DNA from: Candidatus Brocadia sp.
Lineage (GTDB): Bacteria > Planctomycetota > Brocadiia > Brocadiales > Brocadiaceae
Direction of reading: 5' to 3'
Length of the DNA: 18,619 nucleotides
Assembly (NCBI GenBank): GCA_030837935.1
Contig: JAUQXU010000410.1
Span: 1 to 18,619 of the forward strand
Part shown: one piece after another, positions 1 through 6,333 of the stretch
Layout: every line of letters begins with the position of its first letter
How positions within the stretch are numbered: position 1 is the stretch's first letter
Program-made: the position numbers and the translations under genes
Notes under the pieces: model-generated
The model's database searches: none
What the model was told of the DNA's origin: nothing
What the model saw: the letters and a program-made list of their open reading frames with translations, nothing else

Positions 1-11
1 TTTTTGGGTGG

Positions 12-62
12 CACGGACAAACCTTGTCACTGTATGTTTTGAACAGGGATTGTTTGCCCGTG
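12..62. repeat. Imperfect inverted repeat (hairpin) beyond the amidotransferase gene
   Basis: CACGGACAAAC at 12-22 pairs with GTTTGCCCGTG at 52-62 with one mismatch, and a shorter inner stem (CTTGT at 23-27 with ACAGG at 43-47) can extend it. It lies just past the stop of the minus-strand glutamine amidotransferase gene. It could act as a transcription end structure, but no U-tract follows it on the minus strand, so a canonical intrinsic terminator is not shown. Confidence 0.3.
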
Positions 63-69
63 TTCGTGG

Positions 70-825
70 CTAACTTGATCTTTCAGCTTTATGGGTAAAA
101 GAAAAAAACCTTTTCTTCAACAAGCCTGCTATAGTGAAAAAATTTACGTAGAATTGTTCCGCTTGTTTTATATAATTTTTCTCTAATTTGGCATAATCTT
201 CTAACATCTTTTGTCTATCTGAGACAATGCCCTTGAGAGATTCCAATTCTGCTTTATAAGCATCGGCCCACTGAGCGATCATATCTTTTGTCACTTCGAC
301 ATGAAACTGGATACCGTAAATATTCCGGCCATATTTCAACGTCTGATTCTGGCAGAGTTCTGAAAATGCCAGTCGCTTTCCTCCGTGAGGTATGCCAAAG
401 GTATCGCCATGCCATTGAAATACCTTGAAAACTTCCGGAAGGTCTTTAAACAAATCATCTCTTAATCCATTATCATTAAGAACTATCTTATACCATCCAA
501 TCTCTTTTACGGGATTTTTTGTCACGTGAGCGCCGGTTGCTTTTGCAATCAATTGTGCGCCCAGACAAATTCCCAAAAAGGGCACTTCCTCGTCAGCGAT
601 TCTTTTGAGTAAGATATCCTCTTCTTTCAGGAACCGGTATTTCTCCTCTTCATACACATTCATGGGACCGCCGAGACAAATAACCGACTGGAAGTCCTTT
701 TCCAGTTTGGGCACTTTATCTCCATGCGAGAGATCGATAACCGTGTATGGCAACTTGTTATCTTCCAAAAAATCTGCAATAGTACCAGGGCCTTCAATAT
801 CAATATGTTTTATGAATAAAACCAC
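70..825 (-). CDS. Class I glutamine amidotransferase (GMP synthase glutaminase-like)
   Basis: This 251-residue cytoplasmic protein has the single-domain class I glutamine amidotransferase fold, which hydrolyses glutamine and passes ammonia to an acceptor. The nucleophile elbow is visible as GICLGAQ with Cys87, and the catalytic His175 and Glu177 lie in IQFHVEVT. The oxyanion region LGGPMNVYE is near residues 51-59. There is no synthetase domain, so it is not full-length GuaA; stand-alone relatives are often annotated as GMP synthase-like and their true substrate is usually unknown. The last ~60 residues are a helical extension beyond the catalytic core. The start is GTG at 825, preceded by a G-rich GGGGTAG that could serve as ribosome binding site. 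It appears to be a single-gene unit. Family assignment is secure; the acceptor substrate is not known. Confidence 0.88.
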   Translation of the reverse strand: MVLFIKHIDIEGPGTIADFLEDNKLPYTVIDLSHGDKVPKLEKDFQSVICLGGPMNVYEEEKYRFLKEEDILLKRIADEEVPFLGICLGAQLIAKATGAHVTKNPVKEIGWYKIVLNDNGLRDDLFKDLPEVFKVFQWHGDTFGIPHGGKRLAFSELCQNQTLKYGRNIYGIQFHVEVTKDMIAQWADAYKAELESLKGIVSDRQKMLEDYAKLEKNYIKQAEQFYVNFFTIAGLLKKRFFSFTHKAERSS

Positions 826-999
826 AGCTCTACCCCGAAAATAAAATTCAAAAAATTTATTGTACCATGATATGAAGGTCTAACTATACAGAAGTTAAAG
901 GGTGAATACAAGATGAAAGTCGATCATTCTTTCACTTGCATAAATACTAGGAAGAACTCGAAATAAGTGCACAAAGAATCTCATATCGTAGCAAGGCTG

Positions 1000-1039
1000 C
1001 AACCACATTCCCCTTAGTAAAGGGGGAACAAGGGGGTTG
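1000..1039. repeat. Palindromic intergenic repeat
   Basis: CAACC at 1000-1004 pairs with GGTTG at 1035-1039, and TTCCCCTT at 1008-1015 pairs with AAGGGGGAA at 1020-1028 around an AGTA loop. This C-run/G-run palindrome resembles the short dispersed intergenic repeats of many environmental bacteria. It lies immediately before the transposase remnant. I see no second copy of the exact sequence in this window. Confidence 0.5.
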
Positions 1040-1050
1040 TAAAAAATACT

Positions 1051-1368
1051 ATTCTGGATCATGATGGCTATCTCCCTTCAGTTGCTGTTATCACAGAAGG
1101 CAATGTTTCAGATGTGAAGGATCGCTGGCAGATTGAGCTGTTTTTTAAGGCACTCAAACAAAACCTGAAGATAAAGACCTTTGTTGGAACCAGTGCCAAC
1201 AAAGTGAAAATTCAAATTTGGATAGCAATGAAGAGGATTGGGGAAGTATTTGATGTAAGTTTAAGCGTGGTAACAAAAGCTGCCCTGCGGATAAGCGAGC
1301 AAACGAAAGCACAAAGACGACTTAAAAAAGAGACTGACCAGATTTCATATTCTATTTTCAAGGGCTGA
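1051..1368 (+). pseudogene. Chimeric transposase remnant (IS4-like pieces joined to a RAYT-like tail)
   Basis: An open frame starting in transposase sequence, without a start codon of its own, encodes ILDHDGYLPSVAVITEGN, typical of the middle of IS4-family DDE transposases. It then jumps directly to DRWQIELFFKALKQNLKIKT, the region containing the catalytic Glu, which normally lies well downstream. The intervening segment, including the second Asp region, appears deleted. After KIQIWIAM the frame again leaves the IS4 pattern and continues as IGEVFDVSLSVVTKAALRI, which resembles the DnaA-like helix-turn-helix tail of REP-associated (Y1) transposases, ending SIFKG. The result is an in-frame mosaic of at least two broken elements. 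A GTG at 1114 could start an 84-residue protein, but function is unlikely. The IS4 part is a confident call; the RAYT tail is my inference. Confidence 0.72.
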
Positions 1369-1371
1369 CCC

Positions 1372-1603
1372 GACTCTCTCTTGTTCTGGCGGTAACACTT
1401 GTTTGAAGATGGCAATTCAGATACTCATAAAGTCTTCGTGTAGTAATATACCAAACCTCTCTATTTCCGCATTTTGGGCAAACAAAATCGCATCTTCACC
1501 TTTGCTCCATTAAATGTTTCGCACAATCTTTATCATTCGTAAAAGTTGTTTGAAATTCTATAAGTGATCGTTCCTTATATTTTATAGGCTTGATTCGTGT
1601 CAT
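1372..1603 (-). pseudogene. IS1595-family transposase remnant (zinc-ribbon N-terminus with in-frame TGA)
   Basis: Reading the minus strand from ATG at 1603 gives a frame containing SLIEFQTTFTNDKDCAKHL and, after an in-frame TGA at 1498-1496, RCDFVCPKCGNREVWYITT and then LYEYLNCHLQTSVTA. This is the N-terminal segment and zinc ribbon of IS1595-type transposases, which usually read RWP.GFVCP.CG and Y.C..C..QTSVTAGT. The second zinc knuckle has lost a cysteine (YEYLNC where YECKKC is expected). The TGA falls about where the conserved Trp normally sits. Homology ends near 1372, directly against the 3' end of the plus-strand remnant. The DDE catalytic domain is absent, so this is a dead fragment. 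Confidence 0.7.
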
Positions 1604-1753
1604 GCCTGAAATATACATTATTTATTCATCTGAGTAAAGTGCATAGGCATTTGTGTAAATACATTTTCGGACGGCCTGTGTGGATGTGACCTCCCTCCCT
1701 GAAAAAATTTAAAAAAGCTTGCAATCTGCTCTATTTTTGTTTTACTGTCATTC

Positions 1754-2059
1754 TTAAGGAAAAAGCAATTTCCGGTCATCTCCGCCATCGTCAACAATGA
1801 TAGGTGCTTTAATGTCTGTCATTCGCAAAGTGGTTTTTGCAGGACGGTCAAATATTTTATATTCCAGCATGGCTTGTAATCTACCTTTTGCTTTGATCAC
1901 TGCTTTTCGTTCAGGTGATTTAGAAATCAGTTTGCATTCAATCATTGAAGTATCTCAAAGTGTGCGTTTTGAAAAATCCTTTGTGAAATTCCAAACAGTT
2001 TCACTGGTTTGATTGATGACGATTGAATGCGTTACTGAAATATTGATTTTGTTCGTCAT
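1754..2059 (-). pseudogene. SRPBCC/polyketide-cyclase-like gene interrupted by TGA
   Basis: From ATG at 2059 the minus strand reads MTNKINISVTHSIVINQTSE, then TVWNFTKDFSKRTL, an in-frame TGA at 1957-1955, and DTSMIECKLISKSPE followed by about 50 more residues to a TAA at 1754-1756. The pattern (V.hs..I..p...VW.f..d......WD.s) matches the N-terminal half of SRPBCC-fold small-ligand-binding proteins, where the position now TGA is normally Trp (TGG). The total of 101 codons is shorter than the usual ~145, so the C-terminal part also looks lost. A 63-residue ORF beginning inside the gene at 1945 is unlikely to be the true product. Family assignment is moderate and rests on pattern alone. Confidence 0.55.
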
Positions 2060-2066
2060 AAGTTTA

Positions 2067-2095
2067 ATGACTGCTGTATGTAGTTATTATATAAT
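2067..2095 (+). promoter_or_regulatory. Candidate sigma70 promoter for the methyltransferase operon
   Basis: ATGACT at 2067-2072 and a perfect TATAAT at 2090-2095 are separated by 17 bp. Transcription would start near 2102 and leave a leader of about 147 nt before the methyltransferase ATG. The -35 box is imperfect. The start codon itself (context AAACTTTAAAATATG) has no visible Shine-Dalgarno sequence. Confidence 0.4.
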
Positions 2096-2248
2096 GCCAA
2101 CACGATAACACAAAAGGGTAGATAAATGCAGAAACTTAACTTGCTTTACTCCATAAATATAATCTGAAAGGATATGTGTTTAAATAGTGATTGATTCTTT
2201 TTTTTGTGCTTATTTATTAGTTAATTTGCTTTCTCGAAACTTTAAAAT

Positions 2249-3502
2249 ATGATTCAACAGCGTTATGTTGTAGCCAATGCAAAAGATGTAATAAAAACCA
2301 TTGCGATAGAAAAGATTCCTGCGCCTCAAGTGATTATTTCATCACCACCATACTTCGATTCACTTAATTATAACAATAACAAACAGCAAGTTGGTTATGG
2401 ACAGAAAAGTTACAACGATTACCTTGATGTCCTATGTAAAGTGTTTCAAGATTGCTATGATATTTCCACAGCAGACGCAACATTTTGGTTGGTAGTAGAT
2501 ACTTTTAAAAAAAATAAAGAAGTTAAACTTTTCCCGTTTGACATAGTGAACAAACTCAAAGAAAATTCAAAGAAAACATGGATTTTACGGGATGTCATAA
2601 TTTGGGATAAAGGCAAAAATTTGCCTTGGAATCATAAAGGTAATTTTAAAAATCAACACGAGTATATTCTATTCTTCACGAAAGGTGATAACTTCAAATT
2701 CAAAGTAGATCGAGTTCGTGAAATTCTTGATCTTAAAAAATGGTGGAAAACATATCCTGAACGATACAATCCGGATGGCAAAGCACCATCAAATGTTTGG
2801 AGTTTTACTACACCGATTAGAGGCTGGGGAAATAGCAAGCAGAATCATTTATGCCCTTTTCCCTTTCCTCTTGTTGAAAAAATAATTTCTCTTTGTACTG
2901 ATGAAGACGACTGGATACTTGACCCCTTTGTTGGATCAGGTTCTGTATTGGCAATGGCAAATGAAATGCAGAGAAACTCAGTAGGTTTAGATGTAAACAA
3001 GGCTTACAAAAAGCGATTTGAAGATGAGGTGCTAGTAGGTGTAAAAAAATATTGGCAGAAACGAGTAAAAGAATTAGAAGAAGCAAAACTGCTTTTTGCA
3101 AATTTTAAAGAAACTAACAACAAACTACGAAAATTAAAAGTTGCAACTAACATTTGTGAGTATTTGAATAAAGTCAACAAGCATGAATTTGTTTACTATA
3201 CAAAAGATAAATCCAAGAATAATATAGAGATCACAGTGTTACAAAACGGAACTGCTCCTAAAGTGGATTTGGATAATGAAGAATTAAGCCAACTAATTAA
3301 GCAGTCAAAAATCGGTGCCAAAGTAATCATCGAAACAGACTCTAAATTTACTGAGAAGCTAAACGGAGCAAAAGCCTACAAGTACAAATTCAATAAGTTC
3401 TTCTCTTATACTTCCACTTGCAAAATGCAGCATGTGCTTGAGAGTGAAAGCAAGTTTGAGTTTATGTATTCTGATATTGCTATAAATATCCGTAACGATT
3501 AA
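2249..3502 (+). CDS. Beta-class site-specific DNA methyltransferase (probably N4-cytosine) with C-terminal extension
   Basis: This 417-residue protein is a SAM-dependent DNA amino-methyltransferase. The catalytic motif IV is SPPY at residues 32-35, and the SAM-binding motif I, DPFVGSGS, is at about 225-232, preceded by the motif X-like stretch HLCPFPFPLVEKII. Motif IV before motif I, with the target recognition region between them, is the beta-class order. The SPPY tetrad is typical of N4-cytosine enzymes, although N6-adenine cannot be excluded. The catalytic body ends near residue 265; the last ~150 residues form a lysine-rich helical segment and a further domain I do not recognise. The gene starts an operon whose next gene, a DGQHR protein, begins 10 bp later. 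The region is visibly AT-rich compared with its flanks, suggesting horizontal acquisition. Confidence 0.88.
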   Translation: MIQQRYVVANAKDVIKTIAIEKIPAPQVIISSPPYFDSLNYNNNKQQVGYGQKSYNDYLDVLCKVFQDCYDISTADATFWLVVDTFKKNKEVKLFPFDIVNKLKENSKKTWILRDVIIWDKGKNLPWNHKGNFKNQHEYILFFTKGDNFKFKVDRVREILDLKKWWKTYPERYNPDGKAPSNVWSFTTPIRGWGNSKQNHLCPFPFPLVEKIISLCTDEDDWILDPFVGSGSVLAMANEMQRNSVGLDVNKAYKKRFEDEVLVGVKKYWQKRVKELEEAKLLFANFKETNNKLRKLKVATNICEYLNKVNKHEFVYYTKDKSKNNIEITVLQNGTAPKVDLDNEELSQLIKQSKIGAKVIIETDSKFTEKLNGAKAYKYKFNKFFSYTSTCKMQHVLESESKFEFMYSDIAINIRND

Positions 3503-3512
3503 GAGTAAAGTT

Positions 3513-5177
3513 ATGACGTCTAAAAAAGTTCGGAAACGCAAAAAGAAAATCAAAGTAGTTCTATCTTCTGAACAAAAAGAACAGAAGAAACGCGAGAAAA
3601 AGCTTCACGAAGACATACTCAATCTTTTTAGGCGGATGGGGTTTGAGTATATTAAGACTGATGGCAGGCATGTAACATTTGGTGGTCAAAAGAGTGACAT
3701 AGACCGTGTTTTTTTGTATGAGAATGTTATTCTTGTTTGCGAAGAAACAACTGGCAAAGACAGTGACCACCTAAGAAAGAAGTATGACTTTATAGAAAGA
3801 ATAGTCGAACAAAAGGATAGTTTTATTACATGGATTAAGGATATTGGCAAAGAAAAGTTTGGGCGATTTACAGAATACTCGAATGCCCGTTACAGGATAT
3901 TTTGCTTGTATTTTACTGAAGATACGATAGAGGAAGAGAAGAGATTACTTTACAACAAGTTCAAATATATTGATGGAAGGAATTTACGCTATTTTCTAAA
4001 AATTGCTGATAGCATTAGATATTCAGCGCGGAACGAATTTTACAAATTTCTTGATTTAGATTTTAGAGATGTTGGTGAAGCAATAGCAAGCCAGCAGGAA
4101 AACATCTATAGTGCAGTGATTTCTCCAAAGGATGTAAGTGGTATGCCACAGGGCGTGTATCTTGTATCATTTGTTATGACGGCAAAAGAACTATTGGACT
4201 GTGCATATGTTTTCAGAAAAGAGAATTGGGATCAAGAAACTGGGTATTACTATCAGCGGCTGATTGAGAAAAAGAAGATAAATAGCATAAGAGAGTTTCT
4301 GACGCGAGAACGGCGCACTTTTATTGATAGTATTATTGTTAGCTTACCAAATGACGCTAAATTCTTTTCTGCTAATCAGACTCGAGGAAAGGGTGATCCA
4401 ATTGATCCGAAATCAATCAGTGAAGTAACTTCAAATGCAATAATCGAAATACCGTACAAAACCAACTCAATTGGAATCATTGATGGACAGCATAGAGTAT
4501 TTGGACATCATGAAGGGCCAGATAATAAAGAAGAGGAAATTATAGCAAAGCTAAGAAATAAGAGGCATTTATTTGTAACCGGTCTTTATTATCAAAATGA
4601 TTTTAAGGAATCTGATAAAAGAAAATTTGAGAGCCAATTGTTTCTTGAAATAAATAGTAAGCAAAAGAGAGTTGATGCACAGCTTTTACAACACATTGAG
4701 TCACTTCAAGATCCTCTTTCTCCTATAGGAATAGCAATGAGCGTTATCCAAAAGTTAAATGGACGAACACCATTTCTCAACCTATTTATGCTTTCGGAGA
4801 TTGATGAAAAAAAGAATGGTATCAAAACTCCCTCCATCGTTAAATTCGGATTACAGCAACTTGTCGAAATAAATGACGACAAAGAAGGTTTGTTCAAGTA
4901 TTGGCCTTGTAAAGACAAGATGCTTTTGATTACAGATAAAGAGAGCACACAGGCTGAAGATATTCGTAAAGAGTATGTATCCTTTTGTACTGAAATGATT
5001 GGTAAATTCTTCCATGCGGTAAAATCATCAAAAGAAGAAGCATGGACATTTGATGGTAAGAGTAAACTACTAAGGGTTACAGCAATTGTTGCTTTTATAC
5101 AAAGTTTCGAAAAATCAATTGAAGTTTACAAAGGAGTTAAAGACATTCCATTTTATCAAAAAAACTTTCGCAGTTAA
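3513..5177 (+). CDS. DGQHR-domain (DndB/ParB-like) protein with N-terminal nuclease-like domain
   Basis: This 554-residue protein carries the DGQHR signature at residues 324-328 (GIIDGQHRVFGHH) and the linked FLEINSKQKRV motif at about 377-387, both hallmarks of the DGQHR family. That family includes DndB of phosphorothioate DNA modification and belongs to the ParB/sulfiredoxin-like superfamily. The first ~30 residues are highly basic. Residues ~30-130 look like a PD-(D/E)xK nuclease-type fold: a helix LHEDILNLFRRMGFEYI, then SDIDRVFLYENVILVCEETT, where Asp62 or Asp64 and Glu77/Glu78 would be acidic positions but the usual Lys is replaced by Thr. The gene follows the methyltransferase by 10 bp and is surely co-transcribed. 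I infer a role in restriction, or in regulating or partnering the modification; the exact activity is unknown. Confidence 0.8.
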   Translation: MTSKKVRKRKKKIKVVLSSEQKEQKKREKKLHEDILNLFRRMGFEYIKTDGRHVTFGGQKSDIDRVFLYENVILVCEETTGKDSDHLRKKYDFIERIVEQKDSFITWIKDIGKEKFGRFTEYSNARYRIFCLYFTEDTIEEEKRLLYNKFKYIDGRNLRYFLKIADSIRYSARNEFYKFLDLDFRDVGEAIASQQENIYSAVISPKDVSGMPQGVYLVSFVMTAKELLDCAYVFRKENWDQETGYYYQRLIEKKKINSIREFLTRERRTFIDSIIVSLPNDAKFFSANQTRGKGDPIDPKSISEVTSNAIIEIPYKTNSIGIIDGQHRVFGHHEGPDNKEEEIIAKLRNKRHLFVTGLYYQNDFKESDKRKFESQLFLEINSKQKRVDAQLLQHIESLQDPLSPIGIAMSVIQKLNGRTPFLNLFMLSEIDEKKNGIKTPSIVKFGLQQLVEINDDKEGLFKYWPCKDKMLLITDKESTQAEDIRKEYVSFCTEMIGKFFHAVKSSKEEAWTFDGKSKLLRVTAIVAFIQSFEKSIEVYKGVKDIPFYQKNFRS

Positions 5178-5188
5178 AAGTAGATTTT

Positions 5189-5263
5189 ATGCAGGAAAAA
5201 TTTCCCTATGTTTCCAGTCAATGGCCTAAACTTGCTGAAGAAATAAATAAATGCTGGACATGA
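5189..5263 (+). CDS. Possible 24-residue ORF after the DGQHR gene
   Basis: An ATG 11 bp after the DGQHR stop opens a frame reading MQEKFPYVSSQWPKLAEEIN and ending KCWT before TGA. It has no strong Shine-Dalgarno sequence. The composition (Trp, Pro, amphipathic) looks protein-like, so it may be the stub of a lost third gene of the operon or a chance ORF. No family is recognised. Confidence 0.2.
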   Translation: MQEKFPYVSSQWPKLAEEINKCWT

Positions 5264-5294
5264 AAAACAACAATCTTCACTATTGTTTTTCGTA

Positions 5295-5321
5295 ATCTCC
5301 CAGATCAGGAGATGTCGTTTT
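5295..5321 (+). terminator. Candidate terminator of the methyltransferase-DGQHR operon
   Basis: ATCTCC at 5295-5300 and GGAGAT at 5308-5313 form a perfect 6-bp stem with a 7-nt loop, followed shortly by TTTT. A second, weaker hairpin (AACAAT at 5269-5274 with ATTGTT at 5282-5287, followed by TTT) lies just upstream. Together they plausibly end the operon, but both stems are short. The following ~270 bp up to the HigB promoter contain no gene I can support. Confidence 0.35.
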
Positions 5322-5590
5322 GGTTGGGTAGAGGAGGAAGGTGCTTGGTGTCGCGTCTTGATTAATGATTATTTAGAATAGGAACGTGAAGGTTGCATCT
5401 TAATTTTGGGTTATCGTGGAAATGAGTGGGTAAATTTTGGGAAAAAAATATCTGTAATGGGGCAGAAGGCGGAAGACAGAACAAAAAATAAGAACAGTGA
5501 AACGATGTGAGCGACGGAAGTGGAGGATGGTAGATGCTCCCATAGCTGCTGATGCTCGGGGAAACGTCTGACAAAAACAAGTATTCCTGC

Positions 5591-5626
5591 TTGACGCTAT
5601 TATCGTCAACCGTTATTATGATAGCG
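5591..5626 (+). promoter_or_regulatory. higBA promoter with overlapping operator-like inverted repeat
   Basis: TTGACG at 5591-5596 and TATTAT at 5614-5619 are separated by exactly 17 bp, a strong sigma70-type promoter. An inverted repeat, ACGCTAT at 5594-5600 against ATAGCGT at 5621-5627, spans the spacer and -10 box. That is where an autoregulatory antitoxin such as HigA would bind. The predicted transcription start (~5626) coincides with the GTG start codon of the toxin gene. Confidence 0.6.
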
Positions 5627-5907
5627 TGATATTATCGTTCAAATGCAAAGAAACCGAAAAGATATGGAACCAGGAAAGATCGCTGAGGTTTCCGGTTTCT
5701 ATTCAGCGTATCGCTTTAAGAAAACTTTTTATGCTTCACAGGGCAAAGGAATTGCCGGATTTAAGCATACCACCTGCAAATCGTCTGGAAAGACTTAAAG
5801 GCGATAGAATCGGTCAATACAGCATACGAATAAATGACCAATGGAGAATTTGCTTTATTTGGAATAATGCAAGCGCATCTGATGTTGAAATTGTTGATTA
5901 CCATTAA
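5626..5907 (+). CDS. higB: HigB-type toxin (RelE/ParE superfamily mRNA interferase)
   Basis: This 93-residue protein matches HigB toxins, ribosome-dependent mRNA endonucleases of the RelE fold. Visible landmarks are the N-terminal SFKCKETEKIW, the central PPANRLERLKGDR, the core strand YSIRINDQWRICFIW and the C-terminal DVEIVDYH; the terminal Tyr-His pair is typical of the family. Length is normal. The toxin gene precedes its antitoxin gene by 14 bp, the order characteristic of higBA. The GTG start at 5626 has no Shine-Dalgarno sequence and sits at the predicted transcription start, so the mRNA may be leaderless. If the annotated start is wrong, no better in-frame start is apparent. Activity in the cell is inferred from family only. 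Confidence 0.88.
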   Translation: MILSFKCKETEKIWNQERSLRFPVSIQRIALRKLFMLHRAKELPDLSIPPANRLERLKGDRIGQYSIRINDQWRICFIWNNASASDVEIVDYH

Positions 5908-5921
5908 GAAAGGAGTTTAAG

Positions 5922-6227
5922 GTGAAAAAGATTCCCAATATTCATCCTGGAGAAATTCTTGAGGAAGAATTCCTCCAGGAATTTCATATTTCTGCTTACA
6001 GACTTGCGAAGGAAACTAAAATGCCGCCGACAAGAGTATCTGAAATAATAAAAGGAAAAAGGAGGATCACGGCAGATACGGCGCTACGTCTGTCAAAGTT
6101 CTTTGGTACGACGCCGGATTTCTGGCTTGGTCTTCAGATGGAATATGATTTAAGAGAAGAAAAATCTACAAAAGCCAAGGAGATTAGTTCAATAAAAAGC
6201 TTAAAGTCACTTCCTGTGGTTGTTTGA
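5922..6227 (+). CDS. higA: HigA-type antitoxin (XRE-family DNA-binding protein)
   Basis: This 101-residue protein opens with NIHPGEILEEEFLQEFHIS, the conserved N-terminus of HigA antitoxins, followed by a helix-turn-helix at about residues 24-45 (AYRLAKETKMPPTRVSEIIK) and the typical ITADTALRLSKFFGTTPDFW region. It should neutralise the upstream HigB and, bound to DNA, repress the shared promoter; the inverted repeat at 5594-5627 is the likely site. It uses a GTG start with a strong AAGGAG 10-12 nt upstream, so antitoxin translation should be much more efficient than that of the toxin, which has no visible ribosome binding site. The toxin-antitoxin pair looks intact. Confidence 0.92.
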   Translation: MKKIPNIHPGEILEEEFLQEFHISAYRLAKETKMPPTRVSEIIKGKRRITADTALRLSKFFGTTPDFWLGLQMEYDLREEKSTKAKEISSIKSLKSLPVVV

Positions 6228-6333
6228 ATTGTCATTTTTGAAGAACTATCAGAAAAAGAAACACTTTTCTCGACAGTTTTCACACCATAAATTCCGCGTC
6301 TTCAATGCTTGATTTAAGGTAAATTCTATACCT

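Noticed and set aside
1797..2012. Plus-strand 71-codon ORF
   Set aside because: It is the antisense of the SRPBCC-like pseudogene, whose minus-strand frame gives the family-like protein sequence.
1372..2059. UGA recoded as tryptophan
   Set aside because: TGG is used for Trp throughout the intact genes, and several intact genes end in TGA at the expected family length.
5362..5609. Two overlapping minus-strand ORFs of ~70 codons upstream of higB
   Set aside because: Ser/Pro/Phe-rich composition with no recognisable motif and no ribosome binding site; they overlap each other and the higBA promoter, so they look like chance frames in non-coding DNA.
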